From assembly GCA_012295275.1 (NCBI GenBank), contig CM022677.1, positions 22,144,781-22,177,280 on the forward strand: a DNA stretch of 32,500 nucleotides. Reading direction: 5' to 3'. The position numbers were made by a program, and so were the translations under genes. Position 1 is the stretch's first letter. Each line of letters opens with the position of its first letter. The notes under the pieces are model-generated. The model ran no database searches and was not told where the DNA came from. It worked only from the letters and a program-made list of their open reading frames with translations. Origin of the DNA: Chrysomallon squamiferum (taxonomy: Eukaryota; Mollusca; Gastropoda; Neomphalida; Peltospiridae). Below are positions 22,353 through 32,500 of this stretch, one piece after another.

Positions 22353-23687
22353 ATTTTACACCAAGTAAATATTTTTTATTTCACCGTTTAAGTTTCCCAT
22401 GTACATTGTGTTACCATGACAACAGACAGACCAAGGTTTGCTCAGACCATGCTGGTCAGTGATGACGTCATCTAGAACTTTTCCGTTTCGGGACAACTGA
22501 ACAATACAATTTCTACTAAAATCACAGACAAAAATATTCCCCTCTCTGTCACACCTTCCAAGTTTATCAGTCTGGCTGAATCACGTGATTCCCATTTGAC
22601 GTCACCTGATGATGTCACACAAAATAAACTGTTTACATTTACTCTCAGTGACACAACAATCAGACATTGACCCTGAACTGTGATACGCGACGGTCTGGGG
22701 ATCAAATCTGCTGAGATGGAATTAGTATGTCCAAGTACTGACCAGTAGCTAAATCAGTGATCGCGAGACGGTTGCCGGGTAACACAGCGATAAACTAACA
22801 CACTCCATTACTTTCAACTGTTTTGATCAGTTTGATGTTTTCCACAATTGAAAAAGAATATTTTATTTTCAACTGGCAGAAGAGCATCAACAATAACATC
22901 AGCTTTCTGATCACGTGATCAGCATGGGTGGAGAGAAAGTTACGTGTTTGTTCTTTACTGGTTTTCTTTTTGAAGACAAACGTTTACACGTCTGTTGCTC
23001 CAATCGCTAACAGCCAAGGATTGACTTCATCTTCTTGCGGTTTCGTGTTAATGGTGTGTGTGTGTTTTAGTGTGTCTGTGAGTCTGTGTGTCTGTGTGTC
23101 TGTGTGCTGTGTTTTCGTATGAATGGTGTCTGTAAGTCTGTCTGTCTGTGTGTCTGGTGGGATGTTTGTGGAAATTTCGCCAATGTGGACGGACATTTCT
23201 TTCTTTCTATCCGATTTTCTCAAAATTATTTTAATTTCCGATTTCTGAATTTGTGAAAAAGATTCGGCCAGAAACGCGGAAATTGTGTTCAGATGTTTGT
23301 TGAATTTTGGAATACTAACTTTAATATCAGACTCTGATTGACTTTGTAAGATATCTTCACCAATTTTGATCATTTTGTCGTTTTCCTCAATCAGACATTT
23401 ATGTTCAGTAAACTGTTTTTCAATTTCTGAGTTTACAAAGTTCTGACATTTTTCTATTTCTCTTATTAACCTGACTTGTTCTTTTTTGACAGCGTCTGTA
23501 AAATCTGAGATTAGTGTGTTACTAATCCTTCTGACCTCTTCTGTAGTGTCCACGACGTTGATGTCGACGTCTTGCCGAAGTTTCTCAATCTTATCATCCA
23601 TGTCTGACTTAAGTATTTCTTTAAAGTTTTTCAGACTGTCACAAACAGAACTCAGAAATGAAATGTGACCTGCCTTTCCAGCTGAAA

Positions 23688-23739
<52 letters not shown>

Positions 23740-24250
23740 AATAAAGGAAAGTAGAACTACTATTACTATTATTAATAATATAAACATTAGGTACAATGTG
23801 AAATTATAGAATTTATTTTATCAACTAATTTGAAAACTGTGTGAGAAAAACATTTAAAGATAAAATTTTCCGTTTCTTTATGAGCCTACTACGATGGTTA
23901 ATACACGACATAAACATTATTAGTTAAATAATCACTGTATCTAAAAACAACACTTCTCACTCACTAAACAATGGACGTTGCCTGTCATCAATAGAATCCA
24001 CTAAAGCAATGTTTACAGGAAACTGATCTGCCCATACTTCCACTGGTTTCGTGCTGTCTGGTATCTGCACATCTTCACTGCATAATGGGCACGTGATTTG
24101 TCTGTCGTTGTTTTGGTGATTTTTATTAATATAATCCTGCAGGCATTTCGAACAGAAGGAATGTCCACACAAAAGACAACGTGGATTCTTGAAAACATCC
24201 AGACAAAGACAACAAGATATTTGGTCATCAGAAGTTGAAGCTGTTGCCAT
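22353..24250 (-). pseudogene. RING / coiled-coil / NHL gene C with a broken propeller
   Basis: RING exon 23965-24250 (286 nt, ATG at 24250, all eight zinc ligands present, donor GTGAGT) joins in phase 1 to an exon starting at 23681. The coiled coil is open (EEVRRISNTLISDF, KEQVRLIREIEK) and the linker is expanded (TQTDRLTD, TQHTDTQTH). The frame stops at 22984-22986, shortly after NPWLLAIG. Compared with gene D, about 43 nt are missing near 23008, about 22 nt near 22722, and several more near 22552. Downstream blades survive only as fragments (22472-22705: CVTSSGDVKWESRDS; then GVTERGIFLSV out of frame). The gene could still give a RING/coiled-coil protein of about 330 residues without a propeller, but the successive lesions point to a pseudogene. 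Confidence 0.85.
23684..23740. repeat. (AAAT)n at the gene C exon acceptor
   Basis: About 12 units; on the minus strand a (TTTA)n tract ending TTTCAG at 23682. Confidence 0.9.
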
Positions 24251-24254
24251 ATCT

Positions 24255-24255
<1 letters not shown>

Positions 24256-24298
<43 letters not shown>

Positions 24299-24370
24299 CA
24301 TAAACATAATCATAATCATAATCATAATCATAATCATAATCATAATCATTATAATAATAATAATAATAAG
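24256..24370. repeat. (TAA)n and (CATAAT)n upstream of the gene C RING exon
   Basis: About 14 TAA units, then about eight hexanucleotide units of CATAAT, then further TAA and GAA triplets. Open frames here are Met/Ile runs without meaning. Confidence 0.9.
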
Positions 24371-24417
24371 AAGAAGAAGATAAAAACTAAAGCAGGAAAA
24401 TATAATGATTAATTCTC

Positions 24418-24421
<4 letters not shown>

Positions 24422-24508
<87 letters not shown>
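24422..24508. repeat. (GA)n microsatellite, gene C 5' intron
   Basis: About 43 GA units between the TAA block and the conserved first-exon block. The spacer seen in A, B and D (with the TGACGTCA-type block) is missing in C. Confidence 0.95.
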
Positions 24509-24511
<3 letters not shown>

Positions 24512-24780
24512 TTTACAAAATAAAATGGGGTTCTTACCAGGTTTTATATTTTCTAACAAAGAGATGACAATCAGGCTGTGTTGTTGTGGAAACCAGTTTT
24601 CAGTTGTATGAGAGATAACTACGTGATCTAATATACCCGCTTGAAGAGAACTTTGACCATCTTGTGATGGAGATAAAACTCAGGTGAGGTATGTCAGTTT
24701 CAAACCATTGCCTTATTTAGTAAACTGATAATTATATACGTCAGTTAAAAAGATGAGTAATTAGAGTTCAAATATGTTTA
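24509..24780 (-). promoter_or_regulatory. conserved promoter / noncoding first-exon block, gene C
   Basis: Nearly identical to the gene A block over the first 100 bp (shared AAATGGGGTTCTTACCAGG and TTGTTGTGGAAACC). Presumed donor after base 24538. Only about 290 bp separate it from the RING start codon, the shortest spacing of the four. Confidence 0.6.
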
Positions 24781-25512
24781 AAATAGCGGTGTGGTGTGTT
24801 TTATATATATTGACTTATCAGAACCACGTTTACTTATAGCTACTACTACTACTGCAACTTCTAATAGTACATTTACTACAACTGCTAATAGTACTGTTGC
24901 TGCTACAACTTTACTACCACTACTAATATGAACACCATTACACTATTACTGCTACTATCACTACTTTAACTAATGTTATTACATTAGATAATACTACTGC
25001 TTCTATCACTAGAACTACTGTACGGCATGCTACTATTACTCTTGCAGCCACTATTATTACTATTATTACTACTACTGATATTACTGTTACCACTGAGGCT
25101 AAAACTGCAGGTGTTAATACTACTCATATTTCTACATCTTTACTACTCCGACAATTATTATTAAATGTTAACAATGTCATTTGTTTAATTTATTTATATT
25201 TAATTATGTATGTTCAACTCGTTTATAATTAATTTATTATTAAAACACGTGAAGGTGATAACATGACCTACTAATCTGTTTTGTCAAGAGTAAAGTTTAC
25301 TTGGCTGTTTTAAATTTATTATCTACAGATAAACTCAGTACAAGCCAACGTCCTACACACACAGAAAAACTTTGAATTATCAATAAATAAATAAAATAAA
25401 TAAATAAATAAATAAATAAATAAAATAGACCACACAGGATTGCATGAGAATGTTTTGAATTTTTTCTCAGCAGATTTAATCTCAAATTATTTATTTATTT
25501 ATTTATTTATTA

Positions 25513-25560
<48 letters not shown>

Positions 25561-26600
25561 TTTAATGTAGCAAACAAACAAACTCACACCCATACACATA
25601 CATATTGAAAAACACATACATACGCACATATACATACAAAACACACACGTGCACATGCATTCATACACACAGAAATACACACATACACACTCAGATACAG
25701 ACTCATGACACATTGATACACACAAAGAAACGCATACAAACAGCCGTGATATATTCTCCCCTCACAGAATTTTAAGTTATTACACTATAGAGAATAATCA
25801 TGAAAATAGTGAAATATTATTGGGATTTATGTTTTTCTCTCTTTCTTTCTTTCTTTCTCTATTTTACGTGTTTTTTATTTTTATTATTATTTGTTTTAAC
25901 GTAAGATTTCCCGTCTCTCTGGCTTATACTACATAAAAAAAAAATTAGAATGTCTAATTTTTAAAATAAATCTTCTTTAATCTTTCTTGATATTCAAGAC
26001 AATAAGGTGTACAGAGGAGAAACTTGGTTTAATCGTTTAATGTATTTTAAAATATTTGAAACAAAATTAAAATACTACTACTACTACTACTACTACTACT
26101 AGTAATAATAATAATAATAATAATCATAATAATAATAATAACAATAAAAAGAAGAAGAAGATGAAGAAAATACGCAGAAAAATACTACTACTACTGCTAC
26201 TACCACAACTACTATTACTAATGCTACTTTAGTACAGCTGTTGACAATACCACTGCTGCTACAGCTACTACTGCATGGTTTAATCACTTAATGTAATTTA
26301 AAATATTTGAAATAAAATTGAAATACTAATACTATAATAATACTAATGAGAAGAAGAAGAAGAAGAAGAAGAAGAAAAAGAAAAAGAAAGGAAAAAGAAA
26401 GAAAAAAATCTTATCAGCGTTTAATAAAACACTAACTAAAAAAAATAAATGAATAAATAATATAAAATAAATAAATGAATAAATGAATGAATAAATAAAC
26501 ATGCAAAAAATATAAAATGGAAATGTATGTTTTTTGGTCTGTTAATAATATATTATTAAGTATAATACACTTTAATTACGTTTTATAGAGAAATAAACAT
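24780..26600. other. upstream flank of gene C
   Basis: No gene seen. 24835-24965 is CTA-rich and closely matches the flank of A. 25190-25365 matches 30695-30865 upstream of D (TAATCTGTTTTGTCAAGAG, AACTCAGTACAAGCCAACG). Simple repeats: (AAAT)n at 25383-25425, (TTTA)n and (TTA)n at 25487-25562, CA-rich 25580-25740, (CTA)n and (TAA)n at 26073-26150, (GAA)n at 26348-26400. Confidence 0.6.
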
Positions 26601-26760
26601 AGAATTTGGGAAACATTTAAATGAAATAATGACAGAAGCATTTTATTTTTTTCATAATATAAATATTTTATTGCAGTTTGTTTTATATATTGCACTGGTT
26701 TATGGAGACATATATAAACAATTTATCACATTCTTTGAAACAGACTGTTTACAACATAAT

Positions 26761-26763
<3 letters not shown>

Positions 26764-26827
<64 letters not shown>
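26764..26827. repeat. (GA)n microsatellite downstream of gene D
   Basis: About 31 GA units at the position homologous to GA tracts downstream of A, B and C. Confidence 0.95.
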
Positions 26828-26828
<1 letters not shown>

Positions 26829-27098
26829 AGGTGAAAAAGTCAAAAGTAAATCAGATCTTGTTTCTCTATAATGTAAATGTAAACGATATAGTAATTTAGA
26901 TTTTGACAAAGTAAATTAATTAAAGAATATTTAATTAACTAATTTTTTAAATATATTACCAATAAATAAGTAAACAAACAAACAAATAAATAAATAACAT
27001 AAATCAATTTCTGTTCATACATCGGTTCGTGTAACGAGAGAAATGTCCACTTTTAATTCCATAACAGTTAAGGTGAAACAAAGCAGACAGTTTGAAGT

Positions 27099-29052
27099 TT
27101 ACTTTTTGCACCAAGTAAGTACTTTTACTTTTCCGTTGTCCTGTCCCACATACAGTTTGTAACCATGACAACACACAGACAAAGGTTTGGACAGTCCATC
27201 CTGGTCAGTGAGAATGTCACGTAGAACTTTCCATCTCGTGACAACAGAACAACACAATTTCTGTCACACTCGCAAACAAAAATATTTCCCTCCCTGTCAC
27301 ATGTAACACCTGTCAAGTCTCTTAGTCTGTCTGAATCACGTGACTCCCATTTGACGTCACCTGATGGCGTCAGACAAAATAAACGTTTTACATTTTTTCT
27401 CTTTGACACAACAATCAGACTTTGATCCTGAACTGTGAGAAACGACGGACTGGGAATCACGTCTGCTGAGATAGAATTAATGAGCTGACCATCGTCTGTC
27501 AGTATGTCCAAGTACTGGTCAGTATATGAGCAGTCAAACCCAGTGACCGCGAGACGGTTGCCGGGCAACACAGCGACACACCAATACCGTTTCTTAGTTT
27601 TGAGTGTTTTGAATTGTTTGAAATTTTCCAAATCTAAAAACAAAATTTTATTTTCGTCTGGCAGAAGAACAACGACATCAACAACACCGTCCTCATCACG
27701 TGACTCAGCGAGACCGCATGGTCGAGAGGAAGGAACATATTTTTTTATTAGTGATTTTCTTTTTAAACAGAAACATTTTACGCATCTGTTGGTCCAGTCA
27801 CTGACAACAGTTTTACTGTTGTCCTCACCTGACACCAACATAGAAAACAGCCAAGGGTTTTCTTTATCGTCTTGTGTTTTCGTGTTAATGGTGTCTGTGT
27901 GTTTGAGTGCGTCAGGCAGTCTGTATAGCTGAGTGTGTGTTTGGATGTTTGTGGAAATTTCTCCAATGTGGATTGACATTGCTTTCTTTTCCTCGGATTT
28001 TCTCAGAATTATTTTAAATTCTGATTTCTGAATTTGTGAAAGAGAACTGGCCAGAAATTCGGAAGTTGTTTTTTGAAGTTTGTTGAATTTTGGAATACTA
28101 CTTTTAATATCAGGCTCTGATTTACGTTGTAGAAGATCTTCACCGAGTTTGATGATTTTCTCGTTTTCCTCAATGAGATGTTTATGTTCAGTAAACAGTT
28201 TCTCAATTTCTGAGTTTAAAACGTTTTCAGATTTTTCTATTTCTTTTATTAGCCTATCTTGTTCTTTGTGGACAGCGTCAGCAAAATCTGTGATTAATCT
28301 GTTACTAATCCTTCTGACCTCTTCTGTAGTCTCAACGACGTCTACATTGACGTCTTGCCGAAGTTGCAAAATCTTATCATCCATCTCTGACTGAAGAATT
28401 TCTTTAAAGGTTTTCAGATTATCACAAACAGATCTCAGAAATGAAATGTGACCTCCCTTTCCAGCTGAAATAAATAAATAATAAAAAAAATATATATAAA
28501 GAAGTAAATAATTATAACATTTACTAACCATTCCTACTACTACTACTACTAATTATAATAATAATAATGAGAATGGCAGAACTAGTATTACTGCCATTAA
28601 TAATATATACATACGATGTGAAGATTTATTTTATCAAATGAATTTTAAAATCTAAGTGGAAAATCTTTATAAACACAATTTCTTCTATTTCTTTGTGAGT
28701 CTGTTACGATGTTTAATATTATTAGTTAAATAATCACTGTATCTAAACACAAATCTGCTGACTCACAAATCTTTGAACGTTGTCTCTCTTTAATAGAATC
28801 CACTAAAGCAATGTTTACAGGAAACTGAGCTGCCCATGTTTCCACTGGTTTCGAGCTGTCTGGTATCTGCACTTCTTGCATGCAATACGGGCACGTGATT
28901 TGTTTGTCGTTGTTTTGGTGATTTTTGTTAATATAATCCTGCAGGCATTTCGAACAGAAGGAATGCCCGCAGAAAAGACAACGTGGATTCTTGAAAACAT
29001 CCAGACAAAGACAACAAGATATTTGGTCCTCGAAATTTGAAGCTGTTGCCAT
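27099..29052 (-). CDS. RING / coiled-coil / NHL-propeller gene D (1-nt frameshift near the C terminus)
   Basis: RING exon 28767-29052 (286 nt, ATG at 29052, donor GTGAGT, C3HC4 ligands C13, C16, C28, H30, C33, C36, C54, C57) joins in phase 1 to an exon starting at 28464. Coiled-coil region EEVRRISNRLITDF and KEQDRLIKEIEK; linker; NPWLFSMLVSGED; NHL-like blades, e.g. GVTCDREGNIFVCECDRNCV. As read, the frame ends at a TAA at 27125-27127 after an altered tail. Around 27228-27230 one base is missing from an A run (minus strand GGAAAG where paralogue C has GGAAAAG). In the other frame the family C terminus is open to a TAA at 27099-27101. This may be a young null allele, a tolerated change of the last blade, or an assembly error. 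Linker positions differ from A by lacking A's extra insert. Confidence 0.85.
28467..28500. repeat. short (AAAT)n at the gene D exon acceptor
   Basis: Only a few units, the shortest of the four homologous tracts, again forming the pyrimidine tract before the acceptor. Confidence 0.7.
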
Positions 29053-29061
29053 ATCTGTGAA

Positions 29062-29170
29062 AATAATACTAATACTAATACTACCACTAATAATAATAAT
29101 AATAATAATAACAAGAACAATAATAATAATAATAATAAAATCATTAACAATAATAAAATTATTAAATAAA
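29062..29170. repeat. imperfect (AAT)n upstream of the gene D RING exon
   Basis: AAT, ACT and AAC triplets adjoining the acceptor that precedes the ATG. Confidence 0.8.
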
Positions 29171-29278
29171 TAAACAAGTCAATCATTGAATGCAGTACTG
29201 CAATTAATGTTCTATGTAAACAATTTATTTATTTATTTAGAAATAAATGAACTATTGGCGTCAATAACTAACATCCTA

Positions 29279-29355
29279 AATTTAGCTTTGTGACGTCACA
29301 ATTTGTATTTGCCATAGAAGACAGTTCTACTGTAAATTGTCGGGACATGAAATTG
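29279..29355 (-). promoter_or_regulatory. conserved block upstream of the RING exon, copy D
   Basis: Contains TTTAGCTTTGTGACGTCACA and CTACTGTAAATTGTCGGGA, matching the copies at 12233 and 20096. Carries the TGACGTCA palindrome. Confidence 0.45.
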
Positions 29356-29676
29356 AAATAATAATAAAAAAGAAAAGAAAAAAGAAAAAGAGGAGAGTCA
29401 GTTACAATAACTATATGAAGAAATGTTTAAAATAAATAAATAAATTTAAAAATTTATCATTTCATGAGTGCAGAAACTATTCCTGCCAAGCTAAGTAACA
29501 TAGGAGTTTTGTAATCTTTAATCAACACCGAAATGCCTGAAATAAAAGAATTTACCTGGAATTCAACGCATTTTAAATTCACACTTTTCTAGATTCCGTA
29601 CAAGAATAAGAAGAAGAAGAAGAAAACTAAAGATGGAAAATATCTCATCATCATGAAATCACAAAATTTGAGATAT

Positions 29677-30060
<384 letters not shown>

Positions 30061-30174
30061 ATGTTTATCTTTTCTCTTTAACACGAAATCAAACATCCAG
30101 GTCCGGGTTTGTTTAAATAGCGGGTGGGATGTGGTATTTATATATTTACATACAGAACCACTGTTACCTGTAGT

Positions 30175-30175
30175 T

Positions 30176-30221
<46 letters not shown>

Positions 30222-30505
30222 GCTATTACTACAACTGCTAATACTACTATTGCTACTATAGCTTTACTTCCACTACTAATATCAACAACATTAAACTGTT
30301 ACTAGTACTATAACTACTTTAATTTCTGTTTGTTACAAAATTTGATGATACTACAATCAGCAGCAATGTCAGTACTTCTACTATTAGTCCTGCTATTACA
30401 GGTACTAGTATTACTATTAATACTACAACTAACATTACTGTTACTAGTGCAATTGTTAATACTACTCATACTTGTACATATTTACTACTACTACTTGTAC
30501 ATATT

Positions 30506-30582
<77 letters not shown>

Positions 30583-30585
30583 TTA
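30175..30585. repeat. (CTA)n-rich region upstream of gene D
   Basis: Pure CTA runs at about 30177-30221 and 30505-30582, joined by degenerate CTA-like DNA homologous to the flank of B. Frames across it are poly-Thr or poly-Leu. Confidence 0.9.
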
Positions 30586-31152
30586 TAACAACTGATGTTA
30601 GTGTTAATGCCACTAATGCTGTTTGTAAACTGAAATTTCTTGTTGATACATTTTTTCTTATTTTAATATTAATAATCTGATTTCTTTAATCTATTTATAT
30701 TTAACTGTGTATGTTCAGCTCGTGTATAATTAATTCATTACTGAAACACGTGTTAGTTATAACGTGACTTACTAATCTGTTTTGTCAAGAGTAAAGTTTA
30801 CTTGGCTGTCTTATATTTATAACTTAGAGATAAACTCAGTACAAGCCAACGACCTACACACACAGTGCACACATATAATGTTAAGTTATAAAACTATAGA
30901 GAATAATTATGAAAGTAGCTGAATAGAACTGGAATTTTTCCTTTTCTTTCCGTCGTTCTCTCTTTCACTGGATCTATTTTACTTTTTTGTTCTTTCTTGT
31001 TGTTTAAAAGATAATTTTCTTTTCTCTATTCTCTATGGCTTATACTACATAAAAAAAGAATAAGAATGTCTATTATTAAAATGTCTCTGTTATAACTAAT
31101 TTTCTAACAACACTGCGCCGTCTAAATTACTTAATCAGCGGACAGAGCTGAT

Positions 31153-31288
<136 letters not shown>

Positions 31289-31289
31289 T

Positions 31290-31755
31290 ATTTTTCCTTC
31301 AGTGTGCTCATTGATAAAGCACGTTTTATATGTTTCTTAGTATTGTTGTATTTAACAATTAAATCTCAGCTTATCACGAAGATATTAATCTGAATATGCC
31401 CGAATACCTGTTTACACACTAATCTAGCATTTGTATCATTGTCCAGTATCACGTGAAATGCACGTATCTCTGGCTTATGTTGCCATAAAACATCAAACGT
31501 AAAACCCAAAACAAAAATGCTAAAATGTCATGAATAGAATTGTTTTCTGTTTTCATGCGATAAGCAAACTGATGATATAAATATCAGTTTCCTTCTTGGT
31601 TCAGTCATCTGTCCTTAATTCCACCTACCTCCAATTCCCAGACTACCTGCAACACTAGACCCACTCCTCCGATCATTATAACACAGTGACTGCATACATT
31701 AAATCTTTAATTACTTGTATATCAACAGCAGCTTTAAAACATGACCAGATTTCAA

Positions 31756-31815
<60 letters not shown>

Positions 31816-31999
31816 CGATAAAATAAATAAGTAATATAAATAAATAAATAAATAAATTCTTATATTTGTATATTAGAAGACACGTTCTAAGATGACGTAA
31901 TGTTCAAATTAATGACGCAATCGACGGAGATTACTCAGCGTCTGCTCCTAAAAAGATATTTATAATATATGCAATTTTAATTTATTTTTTTACTTTTAG
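31290..31999. other. region right of the array, no gene seen
   Basis: AT-rich DNA without credible ORFs. Contains a (TAA)n tract at 31757-31808 followed by A-rich and (AAAT)n DNA to 31857. No homology to the array units was noticed. Confidence 0.5.
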
Positions 32000-32131
32000 G
32001 TAAAGCTGCCACCAAAATTAAAATGGAAACACGTAAAAGCAGAAATTGAAAAAAATACAGTGACTTTTATTAGGTTTGCTTTTCATAATTTCTTTTCTCA
32101 TCGTAATAGTCCACACAAACTAGCAAGTTCA
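32000..32131 (+). CDS. probable internal coding exon of an unrecognised plus-strand gene
   Basis: A pyrimidine-rich acceptor (TTTTTTTACTTTTAG) precedes 32000 and a strong donor GTGAGT follows 32131. The 132-nt exon is open in one frame only (44 codons, starting VKLPPKLKWKHVKAEIEK). A second acceptor, TTTATTTTTCAG, ends at about 32484. In the continuing phase the next exon would read two codons and then TAA, so this may be the last but one coding exon. The sequence is basic and I do not recognise its family. The 79-codon minus-strand frame nearby is repeat-driven. Confidence 0.5.
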
Positions 32132-32194
32132 GTGAGTATTTTATTTGTACGGTGAATTTTAATAAAACAATAATAATAAATATAATAAAAATGT

Positions 32195-32315
32195 ATAGTA
32201 GTAGTAGTAGTAGTAGTGGTTGTAATAATAGTAGTAGTAGTTGTTGTTATAGTAGTAGAAGCAGTGAAAATAATTATAAATAAATAAATAAATAAATAAA
32301 TAAATGAATAAGTAA
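32195..32315. repeat. (AGT)n then (AAAT)n block
   Basis: AGT triplets at 32195-32260 and AAAT units at about 32277-32310 in the presumed intron following the exon at 32000-32131. Confidence 0.85.
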
Positions 32316-32500
32316 ATAAATAATAAAAACACGACACTAAACAGCAGTTTTATAAATTTGCGCCTATGGCAAGCACTGAATTATGCCCCTTTGAAACATT
32401 TCACATCCATATTTTACATAACATTACCATAATATAAAACTAGTAGAACTGTTAGATAATATTTTAATATATTTTATTTTTCAGATTATCTAATGAAGTT

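Noticed and set aside
28080-28394. 104-codon plus-strand frame opposite the coiled-coil region of gene D
   Set aside because: It is an antisense shadow of the conserved exon; similar shorter shadows occur opposite A and C.

Overview
The window looks like AT-rich, microsatellite-laden animal DNA. Coding regions are split by introns with GT..AG borders in consistent phase, and there is no operon structure. A mollusc, perhaps a gastropod, is my best guess. That rests on the RING/coiled-coil/NHL gene family, on an intronic interspersed repeat that resembles one I recall from mollusc genomes, and on a small hairpin element with a mollusc-like AAGGGA.ATAACT arm. No search was run, so the organism is an inference.

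Layout. (1) Positions 586-4886, minus strand: a seven-exon gene whose product may be a diverged DNA-polymerase-beta-like nucleotidyltransferase of the RlaP/YcgL type. Its third intron carries a 19-copy, 44-47 bp minisatellite, and every copy repeats the 3' splice site of the next exon. (2) Positions 5571-8393, plus strand: a complete five-exon SRP19 gene (signal recognition particle 19 kDa subunit), head-to-head with the first gene. (3) About 8450-10000: simple-repeat-rich intergenic DNA. (4) About 10000-31300: a tandem array of four minus-strand RING / coiled-coil / NHL-propeller genes, called A to D here from left to right. They resemble TRIM proteins but have no B-box. Each has a noncoding first exon, a RING exon starting 2 nt after a splice acceptor, and one long exon for the coiled coil and NHL-like propeller. 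(5) About 32000-32500: a probable 3' coding exon of another plus-strand gene running off the window.

Status of the array. A is intact (561 residues predicted). B has an intact NHL exon, but its RING exon has lost its donor to a (CT)n tract next to an inverted fragment of a sister gene. C has intact RING and coiled-coil parts, but its propeller is broken by a 43-nt frameshifting deletion and others. D is intact apart from a 1-nt loss near the C terminus that shifts the last 35 or so residues. Flanking noncoding DNA shows that A and C belong to one subtype and B and D to another, so the array probably arose by duplication of a two-gene block. This pattern of birth and decay is typical of invertebrate immune-type TRIM-like families. 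RING proteins of this kind are usually E3 ubiquitin ligases with the propeller as the recognition module; that role is inferred here.
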